Shown: positions 8,815 through 14,037 of the stretch, piece after piece
Layout of the letters: the number at the start of each line of letters is the position of its first letter
Numbering within the stretch: position 1 is the stretch's first letter
NCBI GenBank assembly: GCA_017989885.1
Contig: JAGNPA010000009.1
Location: forward strand, 1,346-15,382
Length of the DNA stretch: 14,037 nucleotides
Source: Aquabacterium sp.
Lineage (GTDB): Bacteria > Pseudomonadota > Gammaproteobacteria > Burkholderiales > Burkholderiaceae_C
Reading direction: 5' to 3'
Notes under the pieces: generated by a model
What the model saw: only the letters and a program-made list of their open reading frames with translations
Told to the model about the DNA's origin: nothing
Databases searched by the model: none
Position numbers and translations under genes: made by a program

Positions 8815-9330
8815 TCAAGGCGTGACGGCACGGCCCATCCCCTCCAGCAGCGGCACCTCGTCAAGCGTGGGCTCGCCAGTCAGCACCTGGAACGGGCCCA
8901 GGCCCAGCGTGCCCACCACCAGTTGCCGCTCGCCCAGGCGCAACACCACCTTCTGCGCACCGATCACCGGCTCGGGGCCCAGCACGATGCTGCGCCCGTC
9001 CACCACCTCGGCCTGGACCTCGGGCGTGAGCCACTGCAGCGGCGGCATCAAGGCCGGCGGCAGACCGAGAAACTGAAAATCGGCGTCGGGCCCTTTGGCC
9101 TGCGGCACCCACAGCACCGTCATGGCGCCGGCGCGCGCCTGCGTGCGTGCCGACTCCAGCAGGGCGATCAGGCGGGCCGCCTCGCGCTCGAGCCGCGTGC
9201 TGGACGGATCGGGCAGCGCAAAGGACACCACGGCCGAGGCCACGCCGATCATGGCGACGACCACCATGAGTTCGAGCAAGGTGAAGCCTCGGGCGAGGCG
9301 CGACTTACTGCCAGGAGCCGACGTCCGCAT
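8815..9330 (-). CDS. gspH: GspH, minor pseudopilin
   Basis: Minor pseudopilin joining the tip complex to the GspG filament. The chosen ATG at 9330 gives 171 aa, with leader MRTSAPGSKSRLARG and then FTLLELMVVVAMIGVASAVV: cleavage after Gly15, Phe +1, Glu +5. A C-terminal beta-rich domain follows, with the GspH-type helix EREAARLIALLESARTQARA just after the hydrophobic segment. Upstream in-frame ATGs at 9378 and 9357 would add 16 or 9 residues. The ATG at 9330 has the best ribosome site (GAAGG, 5 bp spacing) and already overlaps the gspG end by 26 bp. Confidence 0.92.
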   Translation of the reverse strand: MRTSAPGSKSRLARGFTLLELMVVVAMIGVASAVVSFALPDPSSTRLEREAARLIALLESARTQARAGAMTVLWVPQAKGPDADFQFLGLPPALMPPLQWLTPEVQAEVVDGRSIVLGPEPVIGAQKVVLRLGERQLVVGTLGLGPFQVLTGEPTLDEVPLLEGMGRAVTP

Positions 9331-9763
9331 CCCGGCCTTCACCGCCACTTTGGCCATCGGCGCCGAAACTGAAGACATCGACCGCGCCCTTGACGCCCGG
9401 GTTCACGTACTGATACTGCGCCCCCCAGGGGTCGTTGGGCAGCTTCTCCAGATACGGCTTCCAGTTGGACGGGATGGGACCGGCCGTGGGCTTGGCGACC
9501 AGGGCCTGCAGGCCTTGTTCGGCCGTGGGGTAGCGCTGGTTGTCCAGGCGATAGAGCTTGAGCGCCTGCATCAGGTTGCTGACGTCGGTGCGGGCCGCCG
9601 TCACGCGGGCGTCGTCGGCACGGTCCATGACGTTGGGCACGATCAGGGCCGCCAGCAGGCCGATGATCACCAACACCACCATCAGTTCGATCAGGGTGAA
9701 ACCGCGCTGCACGCCTCGTGCCAGCGCCCGGGCCCCTAGGGGGATACGCGCACACATCTTCAT
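9305..9763 (-). CDS. gspG: GspG, major pseudopilin
   Basis: Main subunit of the periplasmic pseudopilus that acts as piston or screw for secretion. The 152-aa precursor has a basic leader and the site VQRG/FTLIELMVVLVIIGLLAALI, with cleavage after Gly21 and Glu at +5. Strong GspG signatures follow: YRLDNQRYPTAEQGLQALV (about 71-89), LPNDPWGAQYQYVNPG (about 108-123), and the calcium-binding C-terminal loop region SFGADGQSGGEGRDADVGSW (132-151). The ATG at 9763 has a GGA Shine-Dalgarno 7 bp upstream; a second ATG at 9757 is possible. It is the first gene of the leftward operon, so the operon promoter should lie in the gap toward gspC. Confidence 0.97.
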   Translation of the reverse strand: MKMCARIPLGARALARGVQRGFTLIELMVVLVIIGLLAALIVPNVMDRADDARVTAARTDVSNLMQALKLYRLDNQRYPTAEQGLQALVAKPTAGPIPSNWKPYLEKLPNDPWGAQYQYVNPGVKGAVDVFSFGADGQSGGEGRDADVGSWQ

Positions 9764-9797
9764 GACAAATTCCGAAACAGTCCGAGAAAGGTTCCCG

Positions 9798-9863
9798 CCC
9801 ACCGTGCGACACCCACGCCGCATGCCCCGAGCATGCATGGCAGCCGACCCCGCACACGGTGGG
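9798..9863. promoter_or_regulatory. Nested inverted repeat between gspG and gspC
   Basis: Perfect 9-bp arms CCCACCGTG (9798-9806) and CACGGTGGG (9855-9863) face each other across 48 bp. Allowing a 2-base bulge, the pairing extends by CG. Inside the loop, two copies of the palindrome GCATGC (9820-9825 and 9831-9836) form a second stem around CCCGA. The structure sits 35-100 bp upstream of gspG and 70-135 bp upstream of gspC. It could be an operator or a folded leader of the gspG transcript. The repeats are seen directly; the function is inferred. Confidence 0.45.
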
Positions 9864-9918
9864 ATCAACCCCAGGTTTGAAGGCCTGACCCGTCACACAG
9901 GGGATGGGGAAGACCCAT

Positions 9919-9924
9919 CATAAT
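9919..9924 (+). promoter_or_regulatory. Possible -10 box for gspC
   Basis: CATAAT matches the sigma-70 -10 consensus at five of six bases and ends 8 bp before the gspC ATG. It is the only AT-rich hexamer close to the gene. No good -35 hexamer is found at 16-18 bp spacing. If used, transcription would begin almost at the start codon and give a nearly leaderless mRNA. Confidence 0.3.
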
Positions 9925-9932
9925 GGCCCTCT

Positions 9933-10496
9933 ATGTCATCACGTCTGTCCGCCCTCGTCATTTGGGCCGCTGTTGCGGCCAGTCTGGCTTATTGGGGCCT
10001 GCGCTGGCTGGCCCAGCCCATTGCGGTGCCGGCCAACGCGCTCTCCGTGTCCATGGACAGCGGCAGCAAGGGGGACTTCCGTCGCCTCTTGAGTGGACCG
10101 GCCACAGCGTCACCCCAGGCGATCGACGCGGGTGCCCAGTCGGCGCTGGCTGGGCGCATTCAGTTGCAAGGCGCTTTTGCTTCGGGCGATGCGAGCGGCT
10201 TCAGTGGTGTGGCGCTGCTGTCGGTCGATGGGCAGCCGGCTCGCGCGGTGCGCGTGGGGCAGGCGGTCGATGGCGCGATGGTGCTGCAGCGGGTCGATGC
10301 CGGTGGCGCCCAGATCGGCCCGGCCGATGGCCCGGCCGCGCTGACCCTGGCCCTGCCCAGCTTGCCAGCACCGGCCACCGGCAGCCTGCCGCCGCCCACG
10401 GGCGTGAGCACCGCCATGGCCCCCGCCCTGCCCGGCGTCTCACCGTCAGCCCAGGCCGCAGAATCCGACCGGGGCGACAACCGGACCGACGACTGA
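9933..10496 (+). CDS. gspC: GspC-like T2SS inner-membrane protein, short, without PDZ domain
   Basis: Platform protein whose periplasmic homology region (HR) contacts the secretin GspD. The 187 aa comprise one transmembrane helix (about 6-26, SALVIWAAVAASLAYWGL), a linker, an HR-like domain (about 71-141, with GVALLSVDGQPARAVRVGQ and AVDGAMVLQRV) and a Pro/Ala-rich acidic tail (143-187). The C-terminal PDZ or coiled-coil domain of Klebsiella/Vibrio GspC is absent. This short form is also called type II secretion protein N in beta- and gammaproteobacterial annotations. An in-frame TAA at 9921 makes the ATG at 9933 the first possible start. No Shine-Dalgarno lies in the 20 bp before it. It is the only gsp gene here on the plus strand and ends 16 bp from the ilvA end. 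Confidence 0.88.
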   Translation: MSSRLSALVIWAAVAASLAYWGLRWLAQPIAVPANALSVSMDSGSKGDFRRLLSGPATASPQAIDAGAQSALAGRIQLQGAFASGDASGFSGVALLSVDGQPARAVRVGQAVDGAMVLQRVDAGGAQIGPADGPAALTLALPSLPAPATGSLPPPTGVSTAMAPALPGVSPSAQAAESDRGDNRTDD

Positions 10497-10509
10497 GCCG
10501 ACCGGCTCA
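10494..10509. terminator. Hairpin between convergent gspC and ilvA ends
   Basis: TGAGCCG-AC-CGGCTCA is a perfect 7-bp inverted repeat that includes the gspC stop codon and ends 3 bp before the ilvA stop at 10513. A GC-rich stem between two convergent genes fits a bidirectional terminator, but neither side has a run of Ts and the loop is very tight. It may only protect the 3' ends. Confidence 0.35.
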
Positions 10510-10512
10510 GGC

Positions 10513-12126
10513 TCAGCGCAGGAACAGGCGGTAGACCGGGTTGTTCGTCTCGTCGACGTAGACGTAGCCCAGGCCTGACAGGAAGGGCTTGATGGCCTTG
10601 GCCTCACCCTTGGGCACCTGCAGGCCCACCAGGATGCGGCCATAGTCGGCACCCTGGTTGCGGTAGTGGAACAGGCTGATGTTCCAGCCCGGTGGCAGGC
10701 TGGTCAGGAAGGTCATCAAGGCACCCGGACGCTCCGGGAAGATGAAGCTGTACAGCCGCTCGCCCTCGGCCAGCGCCGAGCGCCCGCCGACCATGTGGCG
10801 GATGTGGGTCTTGGCCAGCTCGTCACCCGACAGGTCCACGGTGCGAAAGCCCTGGGACTCGAACTGCGCCGCGATCTGCTCGGACTCGCCCTTGAGCTTG
10901 GTGCTCAGGCCGACGAACACATGGGCCACGTTCTCGTCGGAGATGCGGTAGTTGAACTCGGTGACGCTGCGCGGGCCGATCAGCTCGCAAAAGCGCTTGA
11001 ACGAGCCACGCTCTTCCGGGATGGTCACAGCCATCAAGGCTTCGCGCTCTTCACCCACTTCCGAACGCTCGGCGACAAAGCGCAGGCGGTCGAAGTTCAT
11101 GTTGGCGCCGCAGTTGATGGCGATGTAGGTGCAGCCCTCGCCACCGTGCTGAGCGGCGTACTGCTTGAGCGCGGCCACACCCATCGCGCCGGCGGGCTCG
11201 ACGATGGAGCGGGTGTCTTCGTAGATGTCCTTGATGGCCGCGCACACCGCATCGGTGTTGACCACCACGTAATCATCGACCAGCTCGCGGGTCAGGCGGA
11301 AGGTTTCCTCGCCCACCAGCTTCACGGCCGTGCCGTCCGAGAACAGGCCGACGTCGTGCAGCGTGACACGCTTGCCGGCCTGCACCGAGCGCACCATGGC
11401 GTCCGAGTCGTTCATCTGCACGCCGATCACCTTGATCTCGGGGCGCACGGCCTTGATGTAGGCGGCCACGCCGCTGATCAGGCCCCCGCCGCCGATGGCC
11501 ACGAACACCGCGTCGATGGGGCCTGCATGCTGGCGCAGGATCTCCATGGCGACGGTGCCCTGCCCGGCAATCACCTCGGGGTCGTCAAAGGGGTGGACGA
11601 AGGTCAGGGCTTCGCTCTTTTCCAGCACCTTGGCGTGCTGGGCCGCATCGGAATAGCTCTCGCCGTGCAGGACGATGCGCACGTTGTCGCCGCCGAAGCG
11701 GCGCACCGCGTCGATCTTGACCTGCGGGGTCGTGAACGGCATGACGATGGTGGCCTGGCAACCCAGGCGACGCGCGCCCAGGGCCACGCCTTGGGCGTGG
11801 TTGCCCGCTGACGCACAGATCACGCCCTTGTCGCGGGCGGCCGCGCTGAGCTTGGCCATCTTGTTGTAGGCGCCGCGCAGCTTGAAGCTGAACACAGGCT
11901 GCTGGTCTTCGCGCTTGAGGTAGACCTGGTGGCCCAGGCGCGCCGACAGGTTGCGGGCCGCGTCCAGCGAGGTTTCCACGGCGACGTCGTAGACGCGGCT
12001 GGTGAGGATCTTTTGCAGGTAGTCCTGAATCGTCAGCGGTCCGGCCTTGGCCTTGATCGCCGGCTTGGCCTGAGCAGAGGCCGTGCGGCGAGGGGTGGGC
12101 GAAGCGGCGGTACGCGCGGTCGACAT
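10513..12126 (-). CDS. ilvA: Biosynthetic threonine dehydratase (threonine ammonia-lyase)
   Basis: PLP enzyme converting L-threonine to 2-oxobutanoate and ammonia, the first step of isoleucine synthesis in the cytoplasm. The 537-aa protein has the fold-type II catalytic core (about 30-345): PLP lysine Lys82 in FSFKLRGAYNKM, the ASAGNHAQGVA motif (105-115) and the phosphate-binding GGGG loop (212-215). Two ACT-like regulatory regions follow, about 363-435 (ALMAVTIPEERGSFKRFCEL) and about 457-530 (RLYSFIFPERPGALMTFL). Both are expected for the isoleucine-inhibited biosynthetic form and are absent from short catabolic TdcB enzymes. The ATG at 12126 has GGAG 7 bp upstream. The first ~29 residues are a low-complexity Ala/Thr/Pro/Lys extension. 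The gene is transcribed alone, toward gspC. Confidence 0.97.
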   Translation of the reverse strand: MSTARTAASPTPRRTASAQAKPAIKAKAGPLTIQDYLQKILTSRVYDVAVETSLDAARNLSARLGHQVYLKREDQQPVFSFKLRGAYNKMAKLSAAARDKGVICASAGNHAQGVALGARRLGCQATIVMPFTTPQVKIDAVRRFGGDNVRIVLHGESYSDAAQHAKVLEKSEALTFVHPFDDPEVIAGQGTVAMEILRQHAGPIDAVFVAIGGGGLISGVAAYIKAVRPEIKVIGVQMNDSDAMVRSVQAGKRVTLHDVGLFSDGTAVKLVGEETFRLTRELVDDYVVVNTDAVCAAIKDIYEDTRSIVEPAGAMGVAALKQYAAQHGGEGCTYIAINCGANMNFDRLRFVAERSEVGEEREALMAVTIPEERGSFKRFCELIGPRSVTEFNYRISDENVAHVFVGLSTKLKGESEQIAAQFESQGFRTVDLSGDELAKTHIRHMVGGRSALAEGERLYSFIFPERPGALMTFLTSLPPGWNISLFHYRNQGADYGRILVGLQVPKGEAKAIKPFLSGLGYVYVDETNNPVYRLFLR

Positions 12127-12215
12127 CAAAACGACTCCGGAAAAAAGCAGATGCGGGATGCAATCCGTCAGTCTACTCCTGCAGGTTCCGGCTTGCTGGC
12201 GTGGGCAGCGGTCAC

Positions 12216-12245
12216 AAAAAAGTGGGGCGCCACAGAGGGCGCCCC
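12216..12245 (-). terminator. Intrinsic terminator of the PEP-CTERM gene
   Basis: Read on the minus strand, GGGGCGCC (loop of six) GGCGCCCC forms a perfect 8-bp GC stem, followed after two bases by six Ts. It begins 57 bp past the PEP-CTERM stop. It separates that gene from ilvA, whose promoter should then lie in the remaining ~90 bp. Confidence 0.88.
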
Positions 12246-12301
12246 CGAAAACCTCACCAAACCACAGGTCTGGCTGGGCCCACGCAGAGAACTGATGCGA
12301 A

Positions 12302-12985
12302 TCAGGCGGCGCGGCGACGGCGCGCGGCGAAACCGATGCCAACCAGGCCCAGGCCCATCAGGGCGTAGGTGGAGGGCTCGGGCACGGCGGTGACCGCAGG
12401 CGACAGCACGTCGACCTGCAGGCTACCGATCTCGAACAGCCCGACCAGGGGGATGTAGCTGGTGGCATTGAAGGCCGTCAGCAGCGGCGTGGCTGCGGCA
12501 CTGGTCAGCTTCAGGGCATCCGCATTCAACAGGCCGGTGCCCAAGGTGGCATTGAAGGTTTCGGAAACGGAGGTGGTGCCCGCTTTCAGGAACGCGCCGC
12601 TGTAGGCCTGCGTGCCGTTGATCGACACCACGGCGCTCAGCGTCTTGGTGGCGTTGCTGTAGCTCAAGCCGGTGATGTCGACGATCGAGGCCCCCGAGAT
12701 CAGACGGATGCCGTCGCTGGCGTTGGCCGAGCCGATCAGGTCGGTGGCCGCACCGCTGCTCAGGCTCACCGAGGTGAAGGCCGAGGTCAGCGTGCTGGTG
12801 CCAGCATCGAAGCTGGCGCCACCGAGGCTCTCGAAGGTGGCCGTCGTCAACAGGCCTGTCAGCCCACCGAGGGACAGCACGGCCGAGGTCGGTGCAGTGA
12901 AGGCGGCAGCCTGCGCGGCCGAGAGGCTGGTCGCAAGCAAAGCGGCCAGGACGGTGGACTTCAAAATGGCAGAGCGTGCTTGCAT
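12302..12985 (-). CDS. PEP-CTERM sorting domain protein
   Basis: A 227-aa exported protein of unknown function. A Sec signal peptide occupies about residues 1-27 (LKSTVLAALLATSLSAAQA). The mature part is rich in Ser, Thr, Ala, Leu and Gly and lacks Cys, Trp and His. The C-terminus is a textbook PEP-CTERM signal: VPEPST at 201-206, a short hydrophobic helix (208-221, ALMGLGLVGIGFAA) and a basic tail RRRRAA. In known systems the exosortase EpsH/XrtA cleaves at this signal and the protein ends in the envelope or exopolysaccharide matrix. No exosortase is visible here. The middle matches no fold I recognise. The ATG at 12985 has GGGGTGA upstream; it has its own terminator. Confidence 0.9.
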   Translation of the reverse strand: MQARSAILKSTVLAALLATSLSAAQAAAFTAPTSAVLSLGGLTGLLTTATFESLGGASFDAGTSTLTSAFTSVSLSSGAATDLIGSANASDGIRLISGASIVDITGLSYSNATKTLSAVVSINGTQAYSGAFLKAGTTSVSETFNATLGTGLLNADALKLTSAAATPLLTAFNATSYIPLVGLFEIGSLQVDVLSPAVTAVPEPSTYALMGLGLVGIGFAARRRRAA

Positions 12986-13093
12986 GCGATCACCCCAAGG
13001 TTGGTCAATGTTGAGAAAGGCGCGGTTGTCACCGCAGACGCCTCGATCTTGCAAGCACTGCCTCAGAGTCCCTTTAGCGTAGACCCTTAATCA

Positions 13094-13128
13094 CCCCCCA
13101 TGCGGGGGAGGTCGCAGGCGCGCGCCTG
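13094..13128. repeat. Two adjacent palindromes upstream of the PEP-CTERM gene
   Basis: CCCCC-CATGC-GGGGG (13094-13108 with its 5-base centre) is followed 6 bp on by a perfect 14-bp palindrome, CAGGCGCGCGCCTG (13115-13128). Both lie between the ompW terminator and the PEP-CTERM start, about 110-145 bp before its ATG. They could be operator sites or transcript hairpins; nothing else in 12986-13162 is recognisable. The symmetry is seen directly, the function is not known. Confidence 0.4.
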
Positions 13129-13162
13129 GGAGCATTTGGCGTCGAAATCGCCACGCCCATGC

Positions 13163-13187
13163 AAAAGGGCTCCCAACCGGGAGCCCT
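13163..13187 (-). terminator. Intrinsic terminator of ompW
   Basis: On the minus strand AGGGCTCCC-GGTT-GGGAGCCCT is a perfect 9-bp stem with a 4-base loop. The last stem base opens a run of four Ts (13166-13163). It lies 45 bp after the ompW stop and so ends that transcript before the PEP-CTERM gene. Confidence 0.88.
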
Positions 13188-13200
13188 GTGTGGGGGTGCA

Positions 13201-13228
13201 GAGCCTTGACAGGCTCACGCGGTGAGCC
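13201..13228 (-). repeat. Two overlapping hairpins in the ompW 3' untranslated region
   Basis: GGCTCAC-GCG-GTGAGCC (13212-13228) and GAGCCT-TGAC-AGGCTC (13201-13216) are perfect 7-bp and 6-bp inverted repeats that share the segment 13212-13216. Only one can form at a time. The first begins 4 bp after the ompW stop codon, and the terminator hairpin follows. Confidence 0.5.
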
Positions 13229-13231
13229 GCC

Positions 13232-13849
13232 TCAGAAGCGGTAGCCGAGGCCCACGCCGATCAGCAGGGGGTCGACCTTGAGGGTATCGACCTCGCTGCC
13301 ATCCTGTGCCTGCACTTCGGCGCGGATCTGCACCTTCTTGACATCGACGTTCAGCGACCAGTTTTTGGTCAGCGGGACGTCCATGCCTGCTTGCAGCGCC
13401 CAGCCAAAGCTGCTGCGCTTGACGTTCAGTTGCCCGATTGCGCCGCCCAGATTGGGCAGGCTCACAGAAGAGAAGTTGGTGTAGTTCAAGCCCACACCCA
13501 CATACGGCCGGATGGCCGTGTCGTTGGGCATGAAGTGGTACTGCGCCGTCAGCGTCGGCGGCAGGTGACGCAGACTACCGATCACGTCACCGTTCAGCTT
13601 GACGTTGTGCTTTTGCGGATAGGTCAGGATCAGCTCGGCGGCGATGTTGGGCGTGAAGAAGTAGCTGATGTCCACTTCGGGAATCAGCTTGGCGTTCACG
13701 GCCAGATCCAACCCCTTCTCGGTCTTGTTCGCCGGATCCAGATTCACCGCACGCACACGCACTTGCCAGGGTGATTCCTGCGCCATGGCAGGGGTCAGAG
13801 CGGCCACAGACAGAGCGGCGATGGCGACAGCGCGAAGGGTCTTGTTCAT
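13232..13849 (-). CDS. ompW: OmpW-family outer-membrane beta-barrel protein
   Basis: Small porin-like protein; OmpW is an eight-stranded barrel with a hydrophobic channel. The 205-aa precursor has a Sec signal peptide (MNKTLRAVAIAALSVAALTP, then AMA, cleavage after Ala23). The mature start WQVRVRAVNLDP (28-39) and LPEVDISYFFTPN-like region (about 46-58) are typical of OmpW, as are HLPPTLTAQYHF (95-106) and RPYVGVGLNYTNF (114-126). It ends in YRF, the C-terminal aromatic signal for the BAM complex. The ATG at 13849 has AAAGGAT seven bases upstream. The frame is open further upstream, but no signal peptide would fit there. It is a single-gene unit. The specific physiological role (hydrophobic uptake, stress or oxygen response) is not shown. 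Confidence 0.93.
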   Translation of the reverse strand: MNKTLRAVAIAALSVAALTPAMAQESPWQVRVRAVNLDPANKTEKGLDLAVNAKLIPEVDISYFFTPNIAAELILTYPQKHNVKLNGDVIGSLRHLPPTLTAQYHFMPNDTAIRPYVGVGLNYTNFSSVSLPNLGGAIGQLNVKRSSFGWALQAGMDVPLTKNWSLNVDVKKVQIRAEVQAQDGSEVDTLKVDPLLIGVGLGYRF

Positions 13850-13912
13850 GATGCAATCCTTTGGATGACAAGGAAGCGATGCGACACCGACCTTCGGCGC
13901 CGCCATGAACGC

Positions 13913-13918
13913 ATTGCA
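13913..13918 (-). promoter_or_regulatory. Possible -10 box for ompW
   Basis: TGCAAT on the minus strand matches four of six bases of the sigma-70 -10 consensus, 64 bp before the ompW ATG. It is noted because it lies where a -10 should be if the FNR-like site at 13941-13954 is centred near -41.5. On its own it would be weak. Confidence 0.3.
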
Positions 13919-13940
13919 ACAAGCCAATCCCACGCCAGAC

Positions 13941-13954
13941 TTGCGCCACATCAA
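13941..13954 (-). promoter_or_regulatory. Possible FNR/Anr-type site upstream of ompW
   Basis: On the minus strand TTGAT-GTGG-CGCAA matches the FNR/Anr/Dnr consensus TTGAT-N4-ATCAA at eight of ten defined bases: one half-site is perfect, the other three of five. It is centred 98 bp before the ompW ATG. ompW of E. coli is known to respond to oxygen through FNR, which makes the location plausible. Regulation here is inferred. Confidence 0.4.
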
Positions 13955-13979
13955 GCCCATTCAGCGAATTTAGGGGATA

Positions 13980-13998
13980 ACCCTGAGAAGCTCAGGGT
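13980..13998. repeat. Hairpin near the right edge
   Basis: ACCCTGAG-AAG-CTCAGGGT is a perfect 8-bp stem with a 3-base loop, upstream of the ompW control region. Neither strand has a strong T-run after it (GTTTG on plus, TATCCCC on minus). It could end a gene lying beyond the window. The last 39 bases of the window hold nothing else recognisable. Confidence 0.4.
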
Positions 13999-14037
13999 GT
14001 TTGAGCCAGATCAGGAAACTCCGATGCCGGCACGCCA

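Noticed and set aside
7411..9372. Plus-strand open frame of 653 codons antisense to gspK, J, I and H
   Set aside because: Same antisense shadow effect; no signal, motif or ribosome site supports it, while the opposite strand has clear pseudopilin genes.
9339..9896. Second minus-strand frame of 185 codons overlapping gspG
   Set aside because: Out-of-frame shadow of gspG; the pseudopilin frame has the full family signature.
12986..13054. Upstream in-frame extension of the PEP-CTERM protein to 13054
   Set aside because: It would put 23 polar residues ahead of the signal peptide, and the ATG at 12985 has a good ribosome site.
13030..13060. Possible sigma-54 promoter upstream of the PEP-CTERM gene (GGCA...TTGCA on the minus strand)
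   Set aside because: Only 8 bases separate the GG and GC elements; sigma-54 needs 10, so the spacing is wrong.
13850..13960. Upstream in-frame extension of OmpW to 13960
   Set aside because: It would bury the signal peptide 37 residues inside the protein and cover the likely promoter.
1..14037. Mobile elements, CRISPR arrays, tRNA or rRNA genes, toxin-antitoxin or defence genes
   Set aside because: None seen: no transposase, integrase, spaced direct repeats or cloverleaf structures; coding is continuous housekeeping and secretion genes of uniform composition.

Overview
The window is high-GC, tightly packed bacterial DNA. It looks like chromosome from a Burkholderiales betaproteobacterium, probably an environmental genus of the Comamonadaceae/Sphaerotilaceae type. 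That placement is an inference from three things: the gsp gene order with a short, divergent gspC, the protein sequence style, and a PEP-CTERM protein next to an OmpW porin.

Positions 1-10496 hold a nearly complete type II secretion system (T2SS, general secretory pathway) locus. Ten complete genes and one partial gene run leftward on the minus strand in the order gspG-H-I-J-K-L-M-N-D-E-F, with gspF cut by the left edge. gspC lies alone on the plus strand, divergent from gspG. The 169-bp gap between them (9764-9932) holds a nested inverted repeat and must contain the control region for both transcripts. Most junctions overlap or are separated by 25 bp or less, as in one operon. The exception is a 124-bp gap between gspK and gspL. 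Together the genes encode the major pseudopilin (G), the minor tip pseudopilins (H, I, J, K), the inner-membrane platform (C, F, L, M, N), the ATPase (E) and the outer-membrane secretin (D). The prepilin peptidase (GspO/PilD) and any pilotin are not in the window.

Positions 10513-12126 encode biosynthetic threonine dehydratase (ilvA), convergent with gspC. Positions 12302-12985 encode a small exported PEP-CTERM protein with a clear intrinsic terminator. Positions 13232-13849 encode an OmpW-family outer-membrane protein, also with a clear terminator. A possible FNR/Anr-type site and -10 box lie upstream of ompW. All three genes are on the minus strand and look like separate transcription units.

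No mobile element, tRNA, rRNA, CRISPR array or phage gene was seen. I found no convincing new biological system. The best leads are local: the gspG/gspC control region, the apparently SD-less gspC, lineage-specific extensions in GspD and GspN, the orphan PEP-CTERM protein, and hairpin arrangements around ompW.
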